From Rhodobacter aestuarii (GTDB taxonomy: Bacteria; Pseudomonadota; Alphaproteobacteria; Rhodobacterales; Rhodobacteraceae): a stretch of 64,000 nt of DNA. A model generated the notes under the pieces. That model made no database searches. It saw only the letters and a list, made by a program, of their open reading frames with translations, and was not told the DNA's origin. Within the stretch, counting starts at the first letter, position 1, and each line of letters begins with the position of its first letter. The stretch lies in the NCBI RefSeq assembly GCF_900156655.1, contig NZ_FTOG01000011.1:62001-126000 (forward strand), in the 5' to 3' direction. Shown in pieces: positions 59,545 to 64,000 of this stretch. The position numbers and the translations under genes were made by a program.

Positions 59545-59727
59545 TCAGCCCAGAATTTGGCCAACGCCAAAACGGATCGCCCAGTCCACGAGCGAGAAGA
59601 ACAGCGCGGTCAGCGCCGCCAGCACAAAGACCATCGCCGTGGTCAAAAGCACCTCACGGCGCGACGGCCAGCTGATCTTGCCCACTTCCGAGCGGACCTG
59701 CTGCATGAACTGGATCGGGTTCGCCAT
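59545..59727 (-). CDS. secE: Preprotein translocase subunit SecE
   Basis: A 60-residue single-span inner-membrane protein that clamps SecY. FMQQVRSEVGKISWPSRREVLLTTAMVFVLAAL contains the conserved amphipathic WPSR segment followed by the membrane helix. ATG 59727 (MANPIQF) follows GGAAGGAAG; the 13-residue extension is rejected. It lies 99 bases after the tRNA-Trp gene, the usual order in bacteria. Confidence 0.97.
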   Translation of the reverse strand: MANPIQFMQQVRSEVGKISWPSRREVLLTTAMVFVLAALTALFFSLVDWAIRFGVGQILG

Positions 59728-59826
59728 GATGCTTCCTTCCTTGCGACCGCGTCGAGATACGCGCAAGCGACACCAATTTCAAGCGCCGGCGTGCACGCAA
59801 CCGATACGAAACTTTGCGGAAAACGG

Positions 59827-59902
59827 CTGGCAGGGGCAGCAGGGCTCGAACCCGCGACCCTCGGTTTTGGAGACCGATGCTCTACCAACTGAGCTATACC
59901 CC
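59827..59902 (-). tRNA. tRNA-Trp (anticodon CCA)
   Basis: On the minus strand AGGGGTATAGCTCAGTTGG begins a 76-nt cloverleaf. The acceptor stem AGGGGTA pairs with TGCCCCT (one G-U). The anticodon stem TCGGT/ACCGA holds loop CTCCAAA with anticodon CCA. The T arm GCGGGTTCGAGCCCTGC-like segment is normal, and CCA is encoded at 59827-59829. Position just upstream of secE is typical. Confidence 0.97.
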
Positions 59903-60231
59903 TAGGCCGTGTTGCGGGTGCTAAGGCAGGCGGCGGGGGAAATCAAGAGCGTTTTGCGTCGCAACTGCATCTCAGGGCACAACGTGCTCAAATGCCGCCA
60001 CATCGACAAATCTGGAAAAGGTATGCTGCGCGCTTTTCAGCTAAGCTTACGCAGCTTTCGCAGACAGCAGCCCAGTCTAGGTGAGCGGGGATTTCGCGGT
60101 GGAAAGAAAAACTCTTTCTGACGTCATTTTTTGAGCCACGCGAAAACTTTGGCCCAGCGCTGGATGCGGGTCGGCTTCCGGGGATTTCACTCAGATCAAC
60201 ATCAAACCGCAAATAGCCCTGCAAAGGAATC
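59903..60231. other. Intergenic region upstream of tRNA-Trp
   Basis: The 329-base gap between the TrpD2-like gene and tRNA-Trp contains no gene I can support. It has a candidate tRNA promoter (59918-59945), a short GAAAG/CTTTC hairpin near 60100-60117 and a GCTGCG/CGCAGC pair around 60024-60055. No convincing terminator for the nasA unit is seen. Confidence 0.5.
59918..59945 (-). promoter_or_regulatory. Candidate promoter of tRNA-Trp and the secE operon
   Basis: Minus strand TTGATT, 16 bases, TTAGCA, ending about 15 bases before the mature tRNA 5' end. Spacing and position fit a sigma-70 type promoter; the -10 box is only a partial match. Confidence 0.4.
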
Positions 60232-61209
60232 TCACATTGGATCGGCGCGGCTATCCCACAGGCTTTGTGCGATACCGCCCGCCTCCGCAAAGCCGCAGGT
60301 TTGCAGCGCAAGTTCGGCTGTGCCCAGCACGATGGCCTGCGCAAACGGGTCTTCGTGCGCACCGGACCAAAGCTTTGCGAAATCGGTCGCCCCACCCGGC
60401 TCCGCCTCCGGCAGTTCAGCCAGACGGCGGGTCTCTTCGCACAAGGCCGGTGCCTCCCCGGTCCAGTTAGCCCCTGCGCGCAGCCCGAACAGCGCGATGC
60501 TTTTCGACGGGTGGCGTTCGAACTCACCTCCGCCGCCCTTGATCACGGTGACGCTTTCTTGCCCCAAAAGCGCGCAGGCATCGGCCTGAAGCTCCCGATA
60601 GGGGGGATGGAAAACGCCCTGCACTGCGGCGGGCGCCCCCGCCGGGTTCATTACCCGCAGCACGGTGTTGATCGCCGAGCGCAGGCCCAAAATCTCGCGC
60701 AGCCGCAAAATTTCTAAAGCGCGCGGGGCGAAAGCCTCAAGCGGCAAATAGGCGATCCCATCACGCGTTAGAAGCCGCGCGGCATCTTCCATATCTTTGG
60801 CTTCGGCGATGCCTGCGGCGGGCAGCGCGGCGCGGATCGAGGCATGGGGCGCCTGCGGCCCGTTCCAACCATGCAGCAAAACCGGAAGGCCTGCCCGCGC
60901 CACCAGCCGGGCGGACAGCAAGAACCAAGGCAATCCGCGCGAGCGACCGGCGGCATAGCTTGGCCAGTCAAGCACGGGGCGCGGGCCCGGCCAAGCGGGC
61001 AGGGTCGCGCGCAGGGCCTCGACAAAGCCTGCGATTTCGGGGGCCGTCTCGCCACGGTAGCGCATCAGCATCAACAGCGCGCCCACCGCCTCTGGCGCGG
61101 CGGTGCCCGCCAAAATTTGCGCCATCGCATCGCGCGCTTCGTCTTGGGTGAGGGCGCGCGACCGCCCCGGCCCGCGCCCAAGCGCATGGATGTACGGCGC
61201 AAGGCTCAT
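60232..61209 (-). CDS. TrpD2/YbiB-like protein (glycosyltransferase family 3 fold)
   Basis: A 325-residue protein with the anthranilate phosphoribosyltransferase fold: N-terminal helical domain (RALTQDEARDAMAQILAGTAAPEAVGALLMLMRYRGE) and a central Rossmann-like part (LRSAINTVLRVMNPAGA). The PRPP-binding GTGGDG motif of true TrpD is missing; the equivalent place reads YAAGRSRGLPW. This fits the TrpD2 branch, whose E. coli member YbiB binds nucleic acid. ATG 61209 overlaps the nasA stop (ATGA), so it is cotranscribed with nitrate reductase. A regulatory or accessory role in nitrate assimilation is only inference. Confidence 0.83.
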   Translation of the reverse strand: MSLAPYIHALGRGPGRSRALTQDEARDAMAQILAGTAAPEAVGALLMLMRYRGETAPEIAGFVEALRATLPAWPGPRPVLDWPSYAAGRSRGLPWFLLSARLVARAGLPVLLHGWNGPQAPHASIRAALPAAGIAEAKDMEDAARLLTRDGIAYLPLEAFAPRALEILRLREILGLRSAINTVLRVMNPAGAPAAVQGVFHPPYRELQADACALLGQESVTVIKGGGGEFERHPSKSIALFGLRAGANWTGEAPALCEETRRLAELPEAEPGGATDFAKLWSGAHEDPFAQAIVLGTAELALQTCGFAEAGGIAQSLWDSRADPM

Positions 61210-63845
61210 GCGGCGGCCTCGGCGCTGCGGGCCTGCGCCAGAAGGGCGGCGAGTTCGGGGCGGCAGGAGCCGCAATTGGTGCCCGCGCGCAGCGCCACGC
61301 CAATCGCCTCCACCGAAGCCAGCCCCTGATTGGCAATCGCCGCCAAAACCGTGTTCACGCCGACATCGAAACAGGCGCAGATCGTGGCGCCCGGGTCGGG
61401 CCGGTCGGCCCCCGCGCGACCGGCAAGCAGCGCGGGCTGGTCCGGCGCGCCCAGAAGCGCCGCGACATGGCCGCGCGACACCGCAACCGGCTCGGGTGCC
61501 ACGAAAAGTGCCGCCACCACACGCCCCTCTTGCAAAAGCGCCACCCGCGCTAGGCCGCGCGCTTGGTCGATCATTGTGATCGCTTGTGCCTCGGCCCGGC
61601 CAAACAGGTCAAGCGCGAAGGCTTCCCAATCCTCGGGCCTGTCGCGCCCCGCAAGTTCGATGCGCCAGCCCGCCTTGCTGCGCGCCTTCGCCCAATAGTC
61701 GCAGCGCGGCGTCACATCCTGAACCGAGACCGCAAAGCCATACCACGCCGCCTTGAAGGGGGCGATCCGCACCGTGGCCGCCTTGCTTTCGGGCTGGCCC
61801 GAGACCGGGTCCACCGTGGCGGGCACCAACGCATCCACCCGGCCCGCCGAGGCGGTTTGCGCGGTCCAATGCATCGGCGCGAAGACGCTTCCTTGCGGCA
61901 CCCGCGCGCTTTCCAGCACCCGCAGCAGGGCGGTTCCATGCGTGTTCGAGACCTCGGCCAGCACCGCCGGTCCCAGCCCCAGACGCGCGGCATCGCGGGG
62001 GTGAATCTCAAGATAGGGCTCGCCCATATGCTGGCTGAGCCGGGCCGATTTCACGGTGCGGGTCATCGTGTGCCAATGGTCGCGCACCCGCCCGGTATTG
62101 AGACGGAACGGCGTATCGGGGCTGAGCGCGCTTTGCGGCAGGCGCGGCACGATGGGCAGCATCCGGGCGCGGGCGTCGGGGGTGTAGAACTGCCCCTCGG
62201 CAAAGAACCGACCGCCGCGTTTGCGCGCCGATTGCGGCCAAGTGAAGGGGGCAAGCGCCGCATAATCGGCGTCGGAAAGCGTCGCGAGGTCGGAGATGTC
62301 GAAATCGCGCCCCAAGGCCCCGGCCACGCCCGAAAGCGCCGCATATTCGCGAAAGATCGCCGCCGGGTTGGCATAGTCGAACCATGCGCCCCAGCCCATC
62401 CGCGCCGCAAAATCGCACAGGATTTGCCAATCGTGCCGCGCCTGCCCCGGGGGCGGCAGCACCGCACGCTGGCGCGAGATGCGGCGCTCGGAATTGGTCA
62501 CCGTGCCGTCCTTCTCGCCCCAGCCTGTGGCGGGCAGCACCACATCGGCCAGTTGCGCGGTGTCGGTCTGCGCGGTCAGGTCCGAGACCACGACGAAATC
62601 ACAGCCCGCAATCGCGGCGCGGACCCGGTCGGCCTCGGGCATGGACACCGCGGGGTTGGTGCAGATCACCCACAGCGCCTTGATCTGCCCGGCCTCGACG
62701 GCGCGGAACATGTCGACCGCCTTCAGCCCCGGCCCGGGGGCCATGGCGGGGCTTTGCCAGAACCCCTGCACCGCGCCGCGATGATCTGCGTTTTCGATAT
62801 CGAGATGGCAGGCGAGCATGTTGGCGAGCCCCCCCACCTCGCGCCCGCCCATCGCATTGGGCTGGCCGGTGACCGAAAACGGCCCCATGCCAGGGCGCCC
62901 GATCCGGCCCGTCGCAAGGTGGCAATTGAGGATCGCATTGACCTTGTCGGTGCCCGAGGAGGATTGGTTGATCCCCTGCGAATAGACGGTGACGACTTTT
63001 TCGCTACCGATCCAGAGCCGGTAGAAGGCCGCCAGATCGGCATCAGAGAGCCCGGTCAGCGCGGGGTCAGAGGCCTGCGCCGCCGCCAGCGCCTCGGGGA
63101 AACCGGTGACATGTGCGGCCACATAGGCCGCATTTACCGCGCCCGTCGCCGCGATTTGCGCCAAAAGCCCGTTGAACAGCGCCGCATCCCCGCCCGGCGC
63201 GATCGCCAGATGCAGATCGGCCAGATCACACGTCGCGGTGCGGCGCGGGTCCACCACCACCACGCGCAGATCGGGCCGCGCCGATTTCGCCGCCGCGATG
63301 CGCTGGTAAAGCACCGGATGGCACCAGGCGAGGTTGGAGCCCACCAGCACGATCACCTCGGCCTGATCGAAATCTTCGTAAAGCCCAGGCACTGTATCCG
63401 TGCCAAAGGCGCGGCGGTGGCCGGCCACCGAAGAAGCCATGCAAAGCCTTGAATTGGTGTCGATATTGCCCGAGCCGATGAAGCCTTTCATCAGCTTGTT
63501 GGCTACATAGTAATCCTCGGTCAGGAGCTGCCCCGAGACATAGAAAGCGACCGCATCGGGCCCGTGTTCGGCAATCGCCGCGCGGAACTTGCTTGCGACC
63601 AGATCGAGCGCTGTGTCCCAGCTTGCTTCCTGCCCGCCGATCTGCGGGGCAAGCAAGCGGTCTTCAAGCCCGACCGTCTCGCCCAAAGCCGAGCCCTTGG
63701 AGCACAGCCGCCCCTCGTTTGCCGGATGCGCCTTGTCGCCCCTGATCTCAAGCCCGCCCGCACCATCGGGCCGGGCCGTCACGCCACAGCCGACGCCGCA
63801 ATAGGGGCAGGTGGTGCAGATCGCAGATTCAGTGATCGCTGTCAT
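61206..63845 (-). CDS. nasA: Assimilatory nitrate reductase catalytic subunit
   Basis: An 878-residue molybdenum enzyme reducing nitrate to nitrite in the cytosol. The N-terminus binds 4Fe-4S through CTTCPYCGVGCGV and RLCSKGS; NSRLCMASSVAGHRRAFGTD carries the Cys that ligates Mo; bis-MGD binding follows (GSNLAWCHPVLYQRI, TNPAVSMPEADRV, LPATGWGEKDGTVTNSERRISRQR). The last ~60 residues are a BFD-type 2Fe-2S domain (CACFDVGVNTVL, NCGSCRPEL), usual in Klebsiella-type NasA. No Tat or Sec signal is present, which separates it from NapA. ATG 63845 follows AGGAGG. Coupled downstream to the TrpD2-like gene. Confidence 0.95.
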   Translation of the reverse strand: MTAITESAICTTCPYCGVGCGVTARPDGAGGLEIRGDKAHPANEGRLCSKGSALGETVGLEDRLLAPQIGGQEASWDTALDLVASKFRAAIAEHGPDAVAFYVSGQLLTEDYYVANKLMKGFIGSGNIDTNSRLCMASSVAGHRRAFGTDTVPGLYEDFDQAEVIVLVGSNLAWCHPVLYQRIAAAKSARPDLRVVVVDPRRTATCDLADLHLAIAPGGDAALFNGLLAQIAATGAVNAAYVAAHVTGFPEALAAAQASDPALTGLSDADLAAFYRLWIGSEKVVTVYSQGINQSSSGTDKVNAILNCHLATGRIGRPGMGPFSVTGQPNAMGGREVGGLANMLACHLDIENADHRGAVQGFWQSPAMAPGPGLKAVDMFRAVEAGQIKALWVICTNPAVSMPEADRVRAAIAGCDFVVVSDLTAQTDTAQLADVVLPATGWGEKDGTVTNSERRISRQRAVLPPPGQARHDWQILCDFAARMGWGAWFDYANPAAIFREYAALSGVAGALGRDFDISDLATLSDADYAALAPFTWPQSARKRGGRFFAEGQFYTPDARARMLPIVPRLPQSALSPDTPFRLNTGRVRDHWHTMTRTVKSARLSQHMGEPYLEIHPRDAARLGLGPAVLAEVSNTHGTALLRVLESARVPQGSVFAPMHWTAQTASAGRVDALVPATVDPVSGQPESKAATVRIAPFKAAWYGFAVSVQDVTPRCDYWAKARSKAGWRIELAGRDRPEDWEAFALDLFGRAEAQAITMIDQARGLARVALLQEGRVVAALFVAPEPVAVSRGHVAALLGAPDQPALLAGRAGADRPDPGATICACFDVGVNTVLAAIANQGLASVEAIGVALRAGTNCGSCRPELAALLAQARSAEAAA

Positions 63846-63870
63846 CTCCGGTCCTCCTGCCCCGTTGGAT

Positions 63871-64000
63871 TTACTCAGCCGCAACCGGTGCCGGGGCAAT
63901 GCCCTTCGGCTGGCGCTTCGGCGAGGTTTTGTAGTGCGTGGCGTAGATCATACCTCCCACGAAGGTCAGCCCGCCCACGAGGTTGCCCAAAACCACCGGG
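63871..64000 (-). CDS. Formate/nitrite transporter family protein (5' partial, C-terminus only)
   Basis: Only the last 43 codons are visible: PVVLGNLVGGLTFVGGMIYATHY leading to a polar tail ending APAPVAAE and TAA. NLVGG with a following membrane segment is the end of FocA/NirC pentameric channels. Placed 25 bases upstream of nasA on the same strand, it is most likely a nitrite channel of the nitrate assimilation operon. It could be a formate member, but context favours nitrite. Confidence 0.75.
   Translation of the reverse strand, partial: PVVLGNLVGGLTFVGGMIYATHYKTSPKRQPKGIAPAPVAAE

Noticed and set aside
57417-59675. A 752-codon plus-strand frame across the rplA, rplK and nusG region.
   Set aside because: Antisense to conserved ribosomal protein genes and their leaders; no domain, and it would cross several operon gaps.
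60232-61209. Annotation as trpD (anthranilate phosphoribosyltransferase).
   Set aside because: The GTGGDG PRPP motif is absent and the gene lies in a nitrate operon, not with trp genes.
61563-63452. A 629-codon plus-strand frame opposite nasA.
   Set aside because: Shadow of the strongly supported nitrate reductase frame; Arg/His-rich low-complexity translation.
61206-63845. Periplasmic NapA or formate dehydrogenase instead of NasA.
   Set aside because: No Tat signal, a C-terminal BFD 2Fe-2S domain, and a Cys (not selenocysteine) Mo ligand in a nitrate reductase context.

Overview
The window is chromosomal DNA of a GC-rich alphaproteobacterium, almost certainly a member of the Rhodobacteraceae (Rhodobacter and relatives). 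The best single clue is the porin at 14116-15045: its N-terminus, GAFGKI.MGD and EALFGDL segments and its YTYSAGAFSVAASMSDG segment closely match the Rhodobacter capsulatus porin of known structure. Gene orders such as leuS-lptE-holA, purH-lspA-DUF3035-M16-M16, and tRNA-Trp-secE-nusG-rplKAJL-rpoBC agree. Almost everything is housekeeping or family-typical. I see no prophage, insertion sequence, CRISPR array, rRNA operon or biosynthetic cluster.

Layout. 1-5.8 kb: a partial lytic transglycosylase, a DMT exporter, an HU protein and a coupled ade-amn purine salvage pair. 5.8-13.9 kb: an SDR, an MFS transporter, then a tightly overlapped minus-strand set (leuS, lptE, holA, a flavoprotein) preceded by a DUF3576 lipoprotein. 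14.1-18.3 kb: porin, YggS, YkuD plus GTP cyclohydrolase II, and an OmpR-type response regulator. 18.3-31.9 kb: DUF3775, rmuC, a small low-GC orphan gene, mutL, two M16 peptidases, a DUF3035 lipoprotein, lspA, purH, a heparinase-like protein, an rsmB-type methyltransferase, an SDHAF4-like protein and dapB. 31.9-38.7 kb, plus strand: rbfA, a phosphodiester glycosidase, truB, DUF1643, an RTX-repeat protein, rpsO, an IMPACT-domain protein, a RecD-like helicase and a stand-alone Lrp/AsnC effector domain. 38.7-47.6 kb, minus strand: TIGR02186 and TauE, then a nucleoside-type ABC importer (BMP, ATPase, two permeases) fused by overlaps to a purine nucleoside phosphorylase, then nfuA-like, tsaB and rimI. 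47.7-59.9 kb: rpoC, rpoB, rplL, rplJ, rplA, rplK, nusG, secE and tRNA-Trp, all minus strand. 60.2-64 kb: a TrpD2/YbiB-like gene coupled to an assimilatory nitrate reductase, with the end of a formate/nitrite transporter upstream.

Purine metabolism recurs: AMP to adenine to hypoxanthine (amn, ade), de novo IMP formation (purH), and import plus phosphorolysis of nucleosides (BMP-type ABC system and PNP). Minus-strand operons are compact, with many ATGA or TGATG junctions, and four of six convergent gene pairs share overlapping stop codons.

The items most worth a second look are non-coding or oddly placed: a REP-like palindrome read as the C-terminal tail of the YkuD gene, a second copy after the SDHAF4-like gene, a CTAGAGC-bounded palindromic element, an orphan small gene wired into the mutL-rmuC junction, a TrpD2-like gene lacking the PRPP motif inside a nitrate assimilation operon, a perfect 9-bp palindrome upstream of the DMT exporter, and a porin leader hairpin. 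I did not find a clearly new multi-gene system.
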